A program made the translations under genes and the position numbers. 64,000 nucleotides of DNA, from the NCBI RefSeq assembly GCF_030272615.1, contig NC_081410.1, positions 292,612,457-292,676,456 on the forward strand, written 5' to 3'. The notes under the pieces are model-generated. The model was not told the origin of the DNA. It made no database searches and saw only the letters and a list, made by a program, of their open reading frames with translations. Source of the stretch: Cryptomeria japonica (lineage: Eukaryota > Streptophyta > Pinopsida > Cupressales > Cupressaceae). Numbering within the stretch: the first letter of the stretch is position 1; each line of letters opens with the position of its first letter. Shown piece by piece: positions 11,250 to 23,900 of this stretch.

Positions 11250-12379
11250 TTCGTTGGAATTTCGATGTCAAATATGAAATCTGAACTATCAAAAAAATTC
11301 AACCCAATGGTAACACACAATTAGAAGCATGTGATCGGGATATAATACACGGATGAAGTCTATCAACAGAATGCACACTAGTAGCAATGAAGAAATCTTG
11401 TATTGTCGATAGCCGATGATGCTATCGGTAAGACTTATCCTACTAGATACTGGGAAAAGTAAAACACATCGGCAAAGGTTACAAAAATAAAGGGTCAAAG
11501 CTTATGCTGAGGAGACATAACATATTAGGAGGAGCTACGCCAAGGGAAAAGACATTAGGGAAATTATGCCCATCTCCTGAACACATTTTAAGCTATCCCG
11601 ATGCCCGATGAGACTAGTGAGATAACTTGCACTAATTAGCAGGAAGAGAGGTTATCGACTTATGTTATCCTGATGAGTAAGAAGAAATCAAGAGGCTATG
11701 AAAATCATCAAACCAACATATGCCGATGGAATTTTGATGTGAAAGACAAATTCTGCCCTATCAGCAAAATTCAACCTGATGGTAACACACAAGTAGAAGC
11801 ATGTGATTGGGATAGAATACACTGATGAAGTCCATCAACAGAATGCACACTAGTGGAAATGGAGAAATCTTGTATTGTTGATAGCTATCAGTAAGACATC
11901 CTGCTAGACATTGGCAAAAGTAAAATGCATCGACAAAGGTTACGGCGATAAATGGTCAAAGCTTATGCTGAGGAGATAACGTATCGAGATGAGCTACGTC
12001 AAGGGAAAAGACATCAGGGACATTATGCCCATCGCTTGAACATATTTTAAGCTATCCTGATGCCTGATGAGACTAGCAGGATAACTCGCACTAATCAACA
12101 GGAAGAGAGGTCATTAGCTTTTGTTATCCTAATGAGTAAGAAGAAATTAAGAGGCTGTCAAAATCATCGGACCAAAATATGCCGATCAACAAGTAAAATA
12201 CGTGTTCATCGGGATGTTGACATGAAATTTCAACACGTTCGAATTCTAATGAACATGAGGTATACTTTAAAAAAAAAAAAATTAATCCGACAAAGCAAAA
12301 GAAATCCCATAGCCGGTCAAAAATGTTCATTGGTTTTTCGTTTGAATTTCAACGTGAAATTTTAACACGTCGTAATTCC
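11250..12379 (-). repeat. Tandem array, unit about 472 bp, of the dispersed repeat family
   Basis: Unit 1 (about 11250-11721) and unit 2 (about 11722-12193) align throughout. AATTCAACC occurs at 11297 and 11769, and CAAAGCTTATGCTGAGGAG and GGGAAAAGACAT follow in both, giving a period near 472 bp. Inside each unit is a reverse-strand copy of the repeat at 2.7-3.3 kb. The array then passes into a partly duplicated block of about 135 bp (GAATTC-AATGAACA near 12240, diverged second copy from about 12350), into which the foldback element is inserted. No coding sequence is seen. Confidence 0.75.
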
Positions 12380-15300
12380 TATTGGGGCTTCAAATTTCCA
12401 AATAATTTCAAGCATCCTACTATTGAAAATGGTGGTCACTTCATGGAAATGACACATAACGGACGATTAATGACTTGAACACCTAGAGTAAAGGAGGATA
12501 TGATAAATTAATTCCAATGGACCCCATGAAAGACTAGTGTTTTTGATCTGTAGAAAAGATGATATGAACAAAGAATTAAAATGAATGAAACATGAAACTA
12601 TAAGACATACCCATTTCAGAAAATCAAGTTTCCAAGCTCCAGTAAAAATATTATATCTGTACAATGTGTTTTTGGTTGTAGACTATACATAAGACCATAA
12701 GAAGGCTGGAAAGTTTGTTATTTTGACCTGCATGAAAGAAGATGTCGAATTGGAATGAAAATGTATGAAAATGTCAAATATGATGACGACCCATTTTATA
12801 AGTAGATGTTTCTTACCACCTATAAAAATTTAGATTCGTATATTAAGTTTAAGGCTGCCGACCAAACAAAACCTGAAGGATAGCTTAAAGCAAGGTTATT
12901 GACTAACTAGTTTGCATATTAATTTCATAGGGTTTTGTTAATTTTAATGTAAAATGGTGACTTTTCACCCCAGAAGGGGTATGGTGCCCATTCAACCACA
13001 TATATAAGTGGTTAAAAAATGTATATATGAGGGAGAGAAAGAAGAGAGGATATCAGATAGATACTACAGCCTTTGGCATACTACTGTACTATTTTGAAAC
13101 TTTAATAGAACCAGTTGTGTTTTCTCTGCTTATGTGCTGTGAATTATTCCATTTCTTATAGGTAGTTGTTTGTAATATTATCTAAAGGAGATAAGGTTAT
13201 TTATATTCTTGCAGTGAAGTTTATCTTTCTATATTATAAACTTGGATTAATAAGATCTACTTGCGAATTGTAATTGTTCCTCCTAGTTCTTCCTTGAATG
13301 GTCCTCTAAGGTTGAGGTTAAATTCATTCAAGCAATTTTATGATATAAAAATCTAGCATATCTCATAAGAAACAATAACTGACAGACTTGCCAAAGGGGG
13401 TAGGTTTAAAAACCATCTCACAAATCATACATTTAGTCTTAGGGAAATATAAGACTTTGTAGCTCAAATAATAGGAAAGACACTGGTCACTCACGAATCA
13501 CAACTTTTACCATACCAATCTCTTTTACTTTAAAGCAATAGGATTAGTTGAGTAGGATATATAGAATCAGTTAGTAGTAGTGTAAACATATAAATTTCAA
13601 GTACAAAGATCAAATAGTTTTCACAACAACAATCTTGGAGTTACCTAAAAGCCACCTATGCCATTCTGAGGTAGGGAAGAATTTAGATCAAGATACTCAA
13701 TCTGCTATAAAAAACATTAGTCATCGAAAGCCACTAGTGAATAGGTATACTCACCTAGGTCTTGCAGAGCCTAAAGTGAGAGAGTTAGTAACCAAATAGG
13801 TTCACTCTATAAGTTGGCCAAGTCAATTGGAGGGTTTGATTATAGGAGTTGGCATTTCCTTAGAACCTATCCAATTTGTTGATTTGAGATAAACTGTTGG
13901 ATCTCAAATCAACAGATTGGATAGGTTCTAAGGAAATTCCAACTCCTATGATCAAACCCTCCAATTGACTTGGCCAACTTATAGAGTGAACCTATTTGGT
14001 TACTAAATCTCTCACTTTAGGCTCTACAAGACCTAGGTGGGTATACCTATTCACTAGTGGCTTTTGATGACTAGTGCTTTTTATAGAAGATTGAGTGTCT
14101 TGATCTATGTTCTTCCCTATCTCAGAATGGCATAGGTTCCTAGGATAGGTAGCTTTTAGATAAGTTCAGGATGGTTATTTGTGAAATCTATTCGATATTT
14201 GCACTTGAAATTTAAATATTTACAATATTTCTAGTTTATTCTATATTTCCTACTCAACTATTCCTATTGCTTTAAAGTAAAGGTAATTGATATGGTAAAA
14301 AGTTATGATTTGTGAATGACCAGTGCCTTTCTTGTTATTTGGGCTACAGAGTCTTATATTTCTCTAGGAATTAATGTATGATTTGTGAGACCATTTTTAA
14401 ACTTACCCCCTTTGGTAAATCTGCTAGTTACTATTTCTTATGAGATTTGCTAAATGTTTAGATCATAAACTGCCTGAATGAATTTAACCCTAACCTTAAG
14501 GGACCATTCAAGGAAGAACTACAAGGAACAATTACAATCCACGAGTAGATATTTTTAATCCAAATTTATAACATAGGAACATAGACTTCACTGTAAGAAT
14601 ACAAATAACCTTATCTCCTTTAGATAATATCACAAACAACTGCCTATAGAAAATGAAATAACTCACAACACATATGCGAAGGAAAACAACTGATTGTATT
14701 AAAAGGTTTAAAATAGTACAATATTATCTAGAGTCTCTCCTATATTTTTCTCTCACTCTCCCTCATATCTAATTTTTTTAACCACTTATATATGTGGTTG
14801 AATGGGCACCATACTCCTTTTGGGGTGAAAAGTCACCATTTTAAATTAAAATTAACAAAACCCTTTGAAATTAATATGCAAACTAGTTAGTCAATAACCT
14901 TGCTTTAAGCTATCCTTCAAATTTTTGTTTGATTGGCAGCCTTAAACTTTAGATACCAATCTGAAATTGTTTTTGGTGCTAGGAAACATCCACTTCTAAA
15001 ATGAGTCTTCATCAGATTTGACATTTGCATACATATTCATTCCAAGTTGACATCTTCTTTCATGCAAGTCGAAATAATAGGCTTTTCAGCCTTCTTACGG
15101 TCTTTTGTATGGTATACAACCAAAAACACATTGCACAGATCTAATATTTCTGTTGGAGCTTGGAAACTTGATTTTATGAAATGGGTATTTCTTATATTTT
15201 CATGTTTCATTCATTTTAATTCTCTGTTCATATCAACTTTTCTATAGATTAAAAACACTAGTCTTTCATGGGGTCCATTGGAATTAGTTTATTCATATCC

Positions 15301-15415
15301 TCCTTTACTCTAGGTGTTAAAATCTTTAATCATCCATTATGTGTCATTTCCATGAAGTGGTCACCATTTAAAATAGTAGGGTGCTTGAAATTACTTGAAA
15401 ATTTGAAGCCCCAAC
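12380..15415. mobile_element. 3-kb inverted-repeat (foldback) element with target duplication
   Basis: The two halves are reverse complements along their whole length, about 1.5 kb per arm, around a 10-base loop at 13891-13900 (GATTTGAGAT before it, ATCTCAAATC after it). The outer ends are also inverted: TTGGGGCTTCAAATTT at the left and its complement at the right. AATTCC flanks it at 12374-12379 and 15416-15421, and the flanking sequence joins to restore one repeat unit, so this looks like a real insertion with a 6-bp target duplication. No transposase frame exists; open frames in the two arms are mirror images of each other. It may be a non-autonomous foldback or MULE-like element, or an inverted dimer of an LTR-like unit, since each arm holds a TATA-like run. 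Confidence 0.8.
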
Positions 15416-15820
15416 AATTCCGATGAACACGGGTTAATTTTTGAAAAAAAAAAAAAATTAATCCGACAAAACAAAAGAAATCCCATAGCTCGTCGGAAAT
15501 GCTCATTGGAAAATTGCTCCAAATGTACTAGTGTTAGATAGGGGAAGTGATTTGAACTAGTCATAGTTACTAGTATATTATTTATCACATAAAGTGTTTC
15601 TATTTTGACTAGAGCAATTAATGGTTAGGTGGTATTGTTCAAATTAATGGCTTTTTCAGCTTGTAATTCTTTATATCTTTCACCCTTTGGACATTTATGT
15701 CAAAGGGGGGAAAAGTATTGAATAGATATAGTATGTTTTGATCTACATATTTGGGCTATCAAGGTTTCAATCAAGTGAAAGTAAGAGTGTGATGTTGACA
15801 TCAATACCAAATGGGGAGTT
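15416..15820 (+). other. Repeat flank and copia 3'-end remnant with purine tract
   Basis: 15416-15515 is the continuation of the 135-bp repeat block cut by the foldback element: A-tract, TTAATCCGACAAA, then GAAATCCCATAG, as at 12280-12335. From about 15670 the sequence resembles the end of a copia internal region, with TTTATGTCAAAGGGGGGAAA at 15695-15714 and later CAAATGGGGAGTT just before the LTR start at 15821. No pol motifs survive. Confidence 0.5.
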
Positions 15821-16693
15821 TGTTGACATTGGTTTGTCATTAATGTCAATAGAGATGTTGCAACTAACAGAGATATTGTTTAACAAAGATTGTATGGAAT
15901 TCTTGTTTGTTTGGAAATGTTATTATTAGGAGGTGTTTTTTACTAGAAGTGAAACTAAGCACAAATGGTTAACAAGAGTTTATTGACGTGAATGACTTAA
16001 GCATTATTTCCTCATTGCAAATCATTACCCAATATCAGGTCTGTGTGTGTGACTTATGAATAGGTTATTTTATTTGAATGTATGGTTCTGACACTTGCTT
16101 TTGGTGTATTGTATTGGTGGCTTTAACAATTCAAGGAAATCCTCATTGTAAATAAAAGACTTCTTATTTTGACAAGATTATAGAGATTTATCTCAATTCT
16201 TCTTGTTGTCAGACTGGTGGCCTTAATATTTCTATCTTACCATGATTTCCTGAAGAGGATTTGATTGGATTAACATTCCAACTAGCCAATATATTTGAAC
16301 GTCAAATTATTCTCATCTTTGATTGGGTGTGGAGATGCCTTGAATCTATAGAAATTGTAAGTTGGGAAGTATTTAAGGCTAAAATACTTACCATTAATAT
16401 TCAATCCATCATCTTCATTTGATTTTGGGTGACTTTAATGTGTCACTCCAAAGGCATAAGGATTCTTAAGATTGTGATTCTATGAATTGAGGTGTCATGA
16501 GTATTCCATACTTCTAGAATTGAAGAAAATAAGGATGGACAAACTTCTTACAGTGGTTGAGTGCAAAATCTTTCGTTGAAATTTGACACTGGTTCCAAGT
16601 GAGGTTGTTGTGTAAGCAACAAGAACTTATATAAAGACACAACCACAATAACATGAGATGAAAATATCACAATAAATAGCATAGTATTAATAT
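15821..16693 (+). mobile_element. Copia-type LTR, left part (interrupted by Element A)
   Basis: It starts TGTTGACATTGG directly after a polypurine-like CAAATGGGGAGTT, as expected for a 3' LTR. It carries no coding motifs and is cut at 16693, where Element A begins after its AATAT target duplication. The LTR plausibly continues at 50896-51990, which ends in a C-tract and TATTCTAACA. The join is inferred from the AATAT repeats and the TG...CA ends. Confidence 0.45.
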
Positions 16694-17813
16694 TGTATAC
16701 ATATAAAAATGGTTATGAGCAATTAAATAAATTTTTTATATCTATTTAATAATTATTCTTCTATTAAATAGTTAATTTGAAAAGATTAATTTATTTAATT
16801 CATTTCATGTCTTTCTATTAATTAATTTAATTAAAATATTTTATTAATTAATTCATTTATCCTTTTGTTCTAATCAATTAATTAAATATCTAATATTTAA
16901 TGGTTATTCCTCTATCCTATAGTCTCAATTATTAAATAATTTCTTAAATTATTTAATTTCATTTTCCAACTCATCTTCCATCTCCACTTCATCTTTCCTT
17001 TGCCAACTCATACATCATGTGGCTAAATTAATTCAACAAAATTAACTAAAATAAAACATTTATTAGCCAGTCATCTCCAACTTCCAAAATAAATGAAATA
17101 TTGTGTACGTACACATATTTCTTAACCTTCTTCTATATTGTCTCCAACATCCCTATATCTTAGGAAGGACTTGAGTCCACTTGTTCTCTCATGCCTAAAT
17201 CTTCTCCAACCATCCCTAGATTCCCCCAGTCAACAACCCAGTCAAGGTGAGATGAGTGACACTTGTCTTCTCCTTCCCCCTTTCTCTCAACCTTCACCTT
17301 TGCTCACAACCATCCAAATTTGCAGATCTGATCATGACCGTTGATCTAGGCCACATCATCTTATCCTCTCAAAGTCTATAAATGTAGGAGTTTGAGTTGA
17401 GAAGGAGTTAGTCTTCAAGTGATTTTTCAAGTTAACAATTTGAGAAAACTTATGCATCTGTGAGTTTTAATCTTGAAGCAATTTAGCATAATCATTTAGC
17501 ATAATCATTTAGCTTTAAATCATTTGCATTTCATATCATAGTATCAGTTAACTATTAGTTATCAGTCCATTCTTCATATGTCATCTTGGAAGCTACTAGT
17601 GCTTGTTTGAGAGCAAATTATCTGCAACCAGGAATAGTGGAGTTAGGACACAATGAGACTTAAATCATGAAGGTAAAAATAATGTTTTTATTTTAATATT
17701 CATTTCATGTAGTTTCATTGGTTGAGTCTAGATTTCCTATAGCATTTCCTTTGTATTTTGTGAAACTAACATGTTGTAGGTAGTATTCTAATGATAAAAT
17801 TCAAGTCAACACA
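16694..17813 (+). repeat. Element A 5' LTR
   Basis: It starts TGTATACATATAAAAATGG and ends GTCAACACA, followed at once by the primer-binding site. It aligns with 49749-50890 over its whole length. Shared blocks include TTATGAGC-ATTAAATAAAT, the region rich in TTAATTAA, CTTAGGAAGGACTTGAGTCC and AAAGTCTATAAATGTAGG. The last contains a TATA-like box near 17382, with transcription presumably starting shortly after it. Confidence 0.85.
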
Positions 17814-17835
17814 TTTTGGCACCCACCGTGGGGCT
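17814..17835 (+). promoter_or_regulatory. Element A primer-binding site
   Basis: TTTTGGCACCCACCGTGGGG directly follows the LTR end. It is one base from the TGGCGCCCACCGTGGGG form common in plant Ty3/gypsy elements, where a tRNA 3' end primes minus-strand DNA synthesis. Confidence 0.85.
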
Positions 17836-17924
17836 AAAGCCTCGCATATATCTTTCTAATATCCTATCTAGTTCTCACAAAAATAAGTTTAACACATTTG
17901 TAATCAAGATTCACACCTATGTGA

Positions 17925-18185
17925 GTTTTGATAGCACTTTTATTTAATAGGTTAGCGCTTGTGTCTTGTAGGTTAGTGCATTTGGCATTTAGGTTAGCGC
18001 TTTTGTCTCACAGGTTAACACATGTGTCATTTTGGTTAGCCTTTTGTCAGTGATTTCTCGCTTTTTAGTCTGCAAAGTAGCACTTTTGTATAGTAGGTTC
18101 ATGATTTTGTCCTCTAGGTTAGCGCTCTTGAGGTGAAAGATAGTGCATTTGTTAGGATAGCGCTTTTATTTGCAACTAACAAACT
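17925..18185 (+). repeat. Element A leader array of GTTAGCGCTTTTGTC-like repeats
   Basis: About ten imperfect copies of a unit of 21-24 nt with the core GGTTAGCGCTTTTGTC follow one another (AGGTTAGCGCTTGTGTC, AGGTTAGTGCATTTGGC, AGGTTAGCGCTTTTGTC, AGGTTAACACATGTGTC and so on). More units occur at about 25740-25800, on the other side of the nested copia element. The same core appears in the leaders of Element B and of the antisense PMD genes. Confidence 0.8.
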
Positions 18186-18708
18186 TTTTCTATAGGTCCG
18201 AATGTCCAAGAACTAAAATTTTCAAACTACTGACATATCTATGTGTAGGATTGCTTTTAAGAAAATTTCATGCATTTCCTCATGTAGTTAATTAAGAGTT
18301 TTATTTTGGAAAGTAACACATCATATCTTTCTCATTTAGCTTAACTAAGGGGATAAATTGACAGCATGCTACTTGCATTTTGAGTGACTTCTTTAAAATT
18401 AGTTGCACATATGTTGTAGAGGGCTAAAATAAACCTTTTGTTTTTGTGCTTGATGAAGTAGTAGGTAAGTATGTTCTCACCCTCATACGGTGATCAGAAA
18501 ACCATACCTACATTCTTTTATGTGTAACCTTTAGAGGGTCTGCCTTCCTGAGGTTCCCTGAGGGGGCTAGTGAGAGGAGAACAACCCAAAGTGGAAATAG
18601 GCTAATACCAAGTCCTTCCGATCCACTCTAAATAAATCATGTTTGTGATGAAAGTCACAAGCAACATGTGCTGATAAGTTCATACCGACATTATGTTTCC
18701 CCATAAAC
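18186..18708 (+). other. Element A leader, conserved block
   Basis: Non-coding. At about 18570-18645 is GTGAGAGGAGAACAACCCAA, then AGTGG, GGCTAA and CCACTCTAAATAA. The same series stands in the leader of Element B (minus strand, 43535-43471), although the two elements encode unrelated proteins. The leader is cut at 18708 by the copia insertion and resumes at 25196. Confidence 0.65.
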
Positions 18709-19509
18709 TGTTGGCATTGCACACTCCAATGAGAATTGAAGGTGATTGAAGATTGTTGTCATTGATGACAACTTACCAGCAACCTTGTGGATATCTTCAA
18801 GCACCAGCACCGGCATTGACAAGCACTTCACCGATAGCGACAACAATGTTCACCGACATCCCAGCTGATAGGAATAAAGTTTTGTTTATTGTATTTAATT
18901 GTAATATCTTTTGTAAGCCAACATGGCATATTGTAATAGACTCATATATGTATGAGGTCTTGTAAATCATTTTGTAATATAGAGGATAATAGATGTGGAA
19001 TAAGGTAGCATGATGGTAGAAGTGATAAGCGAATATTGAGGCAGATTTTGTATAAGGGTTTATGGTTATTGTATGAGCTTAAACCGATACTAAACCTAAC
19101 ATAGTAGATGTTGTTTTATAGTAGTACATTATATTGGATTTTCATAATCCATTTTGTAAGTCAGTGAAAGTTCCTTTTGTAATTGAGTAGTGAGCTTTAG
19201 GTAGTTGGCCTTCCTGCATGTGTAGACCCCTCTTGTAAGTAATATTCATTCATTGGCCAGTGAGTGAATATTGTGGGTCACAAATCCCACCAAGGTTTTT
19301 CCCACACTGGGTTTCCTCATTAAATATCTTGTGTTATGGTGTGCTTTCTATGTTGCCTTTATTGTTAATATTTACTGCATTAATTCTTGTTTACCTGTAC
19401 ACTATTTTGGAATACAAAATACTTAATAAGATAAAATATTTTGTTAACCGATTAGATACTAATTCACCCCCCCATCTTAGTATCTTTGGGACTATCATCA
19501 ATCCTAACA
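18709..19509 (+). repeat. Copia-type element 5' LTR
   Basis: TGTTGGCATTGCACACTCC start, AATCCTAACA end, with the C-tract CACCCCCCCATCTTAG about 45 bases before the end. It pairs with 24393-25190. Confidence 0.92.
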
Positions 19510-19510
19510 A

Positions 19511-19527
19511 TTGGCATCAGAGCCTGG
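19511..19527 (+). promoter_or_regulatory. Copia-type element primer-binding site
   Basis: TTGGCATCAGAGCCTGG starts two bases after the LTR. It is close to TGGTATCAGAGC, the initiator tRNA-Met site typical of plant copia elements. Confidence 0.9.
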
Positions 19528-19580
19528 TCCTCTATTTTCTAAAGTCTAACAACTTGAGGAAGATTCTGACACCAGTACAG

Positions 19581-20591
19581 ATGGAGAATTTAAGAAAGAA
19601 ATTAGAAGGAGCTCTTGTGGACTATAATGAAGAGAAGTTGAAGAATATCAAACTTGAAGATGATCTGAGGACTGCACAAGAATTCATTCAAGGACATCAG
19701 GAGAATCTCACTATTGCTAGAAATAAGAGAAAAGAACTTCCTGAGAAGATGCAGAGTAATGATGATGAAAAGGAAACTCTTAATGATCTTGTAAGCAAGA
19801 TGAGGCAAGAAAACATGAACTTGAGGAATGAAATGCAAGACATGACTATGATATTTTGTAAAGACATTGAAGACATAAAGAAGAATAAAGATGACTTGAC
19901 TAGAAGAGTCAATGATGCTGGAAATGAAAATCTAAGACTCAGTCATGAAAATGATATGTTAAAGACAGATCTAATTCACATGGAACATGATAAAACTAAA
20001 CTTATGAGGCAGAATGAATTTCTAGAAAATGAGTTGGCTATTGCAAATCAACATAAAGAGAAATTCGAGAAAAGTTTAGAAGAACTTGATGGTATGCTGA
20101 AAAGTCAGAAACCTAATGGAGACACTAATGGACTTGGATTTGAAGTTGGTGAAAGTTTCGATACTACAAACAATCATGATCACAATAAACTGGTAAGACA
20201 ACCTAATGCGTACAAATTTAATGGGAAATTCTTTAACTGTAACAAGTATGGCCATAGATAAAATCAGTGTAGATCTAGAAACAATCATAACATTAATGCA
20301 CCCACCGGTCAATGTTCTAAATGCAACAAAATTGGTCACAATTCAAAAAATTGTAGAATGAATGTAAGATGTTTTGTTTGTGGAAGATTTGGGCACTTAT
20401 CTAATCAATGCAAAACACAAACTGACATAGGATATGGAAAGGCTATTCAGAAAAACAATGTGACTTGTTATGATTGTAACAAGATTGGACATATTGCAAA
20501 ATTTTGTAGAAGCAAGACTTCACTGACAAATAATAAAGGATCTAGTTTGAAAGGAAAAGAAAAGGTTGATGAGGTAAAGAAAGAATTTTGA
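19581..20591 (+). pseudogene. Gag-like protein with coiled coil and CCHC zinc knuckles
   Basis: The start is set at ATG 19581, the first methionine after the PBS; the open frame reaches into the LTR but that part is not coding. Codons 1-180 are rich in Lys, Glu, Asn and Leu with heptad-like spacing (LRKKLEGALVDYNEEKLKN, NDLVSKMRQENMNLRNEM), a long coiled coil. From about codon 210 come four CCHC knuckles: C-NKYGH, CSKCNKIGHNSKNC, CFVCGRFGHLSNQC and CYDCNKIGHIAKFC. The first loses its final Cys context through TAA 20259-20261, the only stop in the frame. Zinc knuckles bind the element RNA during packaging into virus-like particles in the cytoplasm. The usual copia gag core (UBN2 type) is not evident, so the coiled coil may replace it. 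Confidence 0.8.
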
Positions 20592-20993
20592 AGACAATGG
20601 ATTAGAAAGACAGATCGAAATGTTGATGAGACCATTCCTTCACTGGTAGAACAAAGTATTACTCCACTGATAGGAGACTCTTCATCCAACTGAAAAGTAA
20701 CCCTTGGGGGTATTGCAACAAATTGAAAATCATGCAAGTTTACCCTCAGTTGATGGTGAGAAGATGGACTTCTTCTCTACTGGCAGATGTGTTAAGTTTC
20801 ACTTAACCGATGAGCATTTATTGCAGTTGTTGGAGGAAAAGACATTATAAATTAGTGATTTTCCCTCTTTTTCATTCACTGAGCATTCAAACTTCCTAAG
20901 AGTACACAAATCTGAGCGAAGGCATCCAAAGCGAGAAGTGAAGCAAGTTCTTTCAAGCATCCAAACCTATTAGGCAGATTAAGGTATTTATCA

Positions 20994-23900
20994 ATGGCTT
21001 CCTCCTCTGCTCTAGAATTAATTGGAAACCCTACTATTGTGGAAGTAGTTAAACACCCTAGGCCTATTTCCAATATTATCCCTGAGATAGCAAAACAAGA
21101 TGATACCCTAGGAGCTTTTTCAAAAATCCCAAAAGGTGTTGCCCATGCAGAAGACCCTAGAATATATATTCATTGCCACATTGAGGAATTAGGTTCAGAA
21201 GAAATATTGAAAATGTATAAAAATGTTCTGTGATTAAAGTGGAATTGTGAAACCTGAACATAACGTTATTGAAACTTTAGGTTTTGTGGAAATCCTTGAC
21301 ATCCCAAAATTTCCTAAGGAGGTAGTAAGGATTGTGCTTAGTAGAGTTCATGGTGAATTCTTTTGGCTAGACTCTATTTGTAAAACCACTAAGGAAGTAG
21401 TTAAGGCAGTGACTGGCTTACCCTCCACCAGTAGCAGGCTAGATAAAACTAAAAAGGTTCCTAATAACACAGTGATGAATTTAACAGGTGCAACCTATGA
21501 CAGCAGATCCCTAAGAGTGAATGATGTAAAAGATGTAAATGTTAGATTCATAAGTATGATCTTAGGTTATAAGGCCACCCATGCAAACTGTCTCAACTGT
21601 ATTTCCAGGTTTTGTATTAAAAGTGCATATGATATGGCTAAAAGTGATGCAAAGATAGATATATGTGAGTGGTTAAAAGATGAGTTGATTGATAATCTAA
21701 AGAAGATAAAAGGAGACAAGAAATGTACTTTCTATTTTGGCAATCTTCTTGTATGTTTAATGATGTATCTTACAAAAGAGGTTCCTGGTATTGGCAAGAA
21801 AGACTTTGGTTTTGATATACTGGTAGGCAAACAACTATTAGATATCTTCACTGGTATGGGGATAGATAAGGACAACAATATCAATGAGTATTTCCAAGCA
21901 TTCAAAGCAAAAATGAAAACAAGAGAAAGATTACCACAAAGCATTGTAGATAAATATGAGAAGAAAATATGTTTTGTAATCAAGAAGGATGAAATCTGGA
22001 TGGAGGCGGTTCTTCCTAGAACTATATGGGTAACTGAGATGGGATATGAGGCTGATGTAAACATAATTGAAACATATGCCAAAGCCCTATTAGCAGCGCC
22101 TACATAACCTGAAGAAAAGGTTTTTGGGAATGCACAATCCATAGAAAGTGATGTACAAACATTGAAACAAAGATAGAGAAGATAAAAATACATAAGGAGT
22201 GCATCTAAACAAGTAAAGGAAATTAAGGAAAATGTAATGAATATCAGTGGAATAAAGGAAAGTGACTTAGAAGGATTAGAACTGGAGGCTCATCTCTCAC
22301 CAGTTGGTACATCCTTTGACAGTGAAATTTATGTTGAATTCAAAAGAGTAGATAGGAAGATAAAAACCCTCACTGGTACCCTCTCCTCCTCCCAAGAAAA
22401 CAAGAACACCAAGGCAGAAACAATAGGCAGTGAGACCACCAGCTAAGAAGCTGACACCTAAAAAGAGAAAGCAAAAACAGGTTATACCACCACTAGACAA
22501 CTTGCTGAATGAAATAATAGATGATGGTAATTTATCCAATGTAAGAAAATTGTATGATACATTCACAAATGAGGAAAAAGAAAGTATAGAGAATAGCATC
22601 ATTCTACATCTTGACATCTATAAGAAAGTCTTAATAGAGGTTGTAGATGACTTGCCTAGTAATTTATATGGGCAGTTAGATGCTAAGAGGTTAGCAATTA
22701 TGGAGCTAGATAAGAAAAATAAAATTGAGAAACTTCTAGCTGTACATCCGGTAAAATCTATTGAAGAGATTGATGAACTAATCAATGAAGCAAACAAAAT
22801 AGTCTTTTCAAGCAGACGTCGGCATGTGAGCCTAATGGCTAGTAGAGTTAATGAAATTTCAGAAGAGACAACTGACAAATGGGATATTTTCTTTGTTGAG
22901 AAAGAAAAACAAGAAGAATTGAATAGACCTAAAACTTTCAAGGTATATCAAAAGGACAAGGGAAAAGGCAAGATAGGTGGACTACCCAATATAAAAGTGA
23001 CTGATAACCTACCACCACCTTCAGTTACTCCACTGGTACTGACTACATGTACACCGGCTACTGAGAATGTGGATACACCACATGAGGACACAAACCCTCA
23101 GTCTAAAATTTTGTACACGATGAACATTGACACTTAGGAGGTTAATATTGTAGTTGATAAAGAAAGCACTGACAAAAGGAAAAATGATGTTGCTATTGAG
23201 AAACTAGCTGAAAACATTGACATTGGGTTTTATACTTAAATAAAGAGCTCAGAGCAAAATAAACATTCAGTTGATCCCTTGGTTAGTGGCATGGTTACTG
23301 ATAACACTGATGCAAGAATTGAGAAACCAATAGAGACAACAACCAAGATACCGATAGTGGATAATGTAGAAAAATAGACAGAGATACCGGCAGATAACAC
23401 TGTAAAACAAGTAGAGACACAAGCAAAGAAATAGGTTGATTAACAGGTACACACTAAGATAGTGCCACCGACAACCACTGAAAAGTCAAAACCTTTGCTA
23501 GTGGAAATGCAAACACAAACTAACCCACCAAAGGTCGATACAAGCAAAGTGGTTGCTCCCACCAGCATCACAGAGATTGTGAAGGTAATTGGCCAGTCAT
23601 CCAGTACTTCAATGACAAAATTTAGACCCACCAAGGAAAGAGAGAAATTCTTTGAGGAAACAATAAAGAAGTGCACGTAACACATTGACACTCTTTTACT
23701 GGCACTGAATAAAACAATTACGGAGTTCAAGGAACTGTACAGAGACACTTGTAAGACAAATCTTTTGATAGTGTATATTGACAAGGAAATCAACAAAGTT
23801 CAAAAGGAGATTAATGACATAGCTGATAATATCATTGGTTCATCTGAACCTATATCAGTTATTGAACAAGAAATTGCTGGATTTGAGGGAAAACTGGAGA

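Noticed and set aside
12467-15247. Open frames 12467-12664 (minus) and 15047-15247 (plus)
   Set aside because: They are mirror images of the same arm of the palindrome, short and without motifs.
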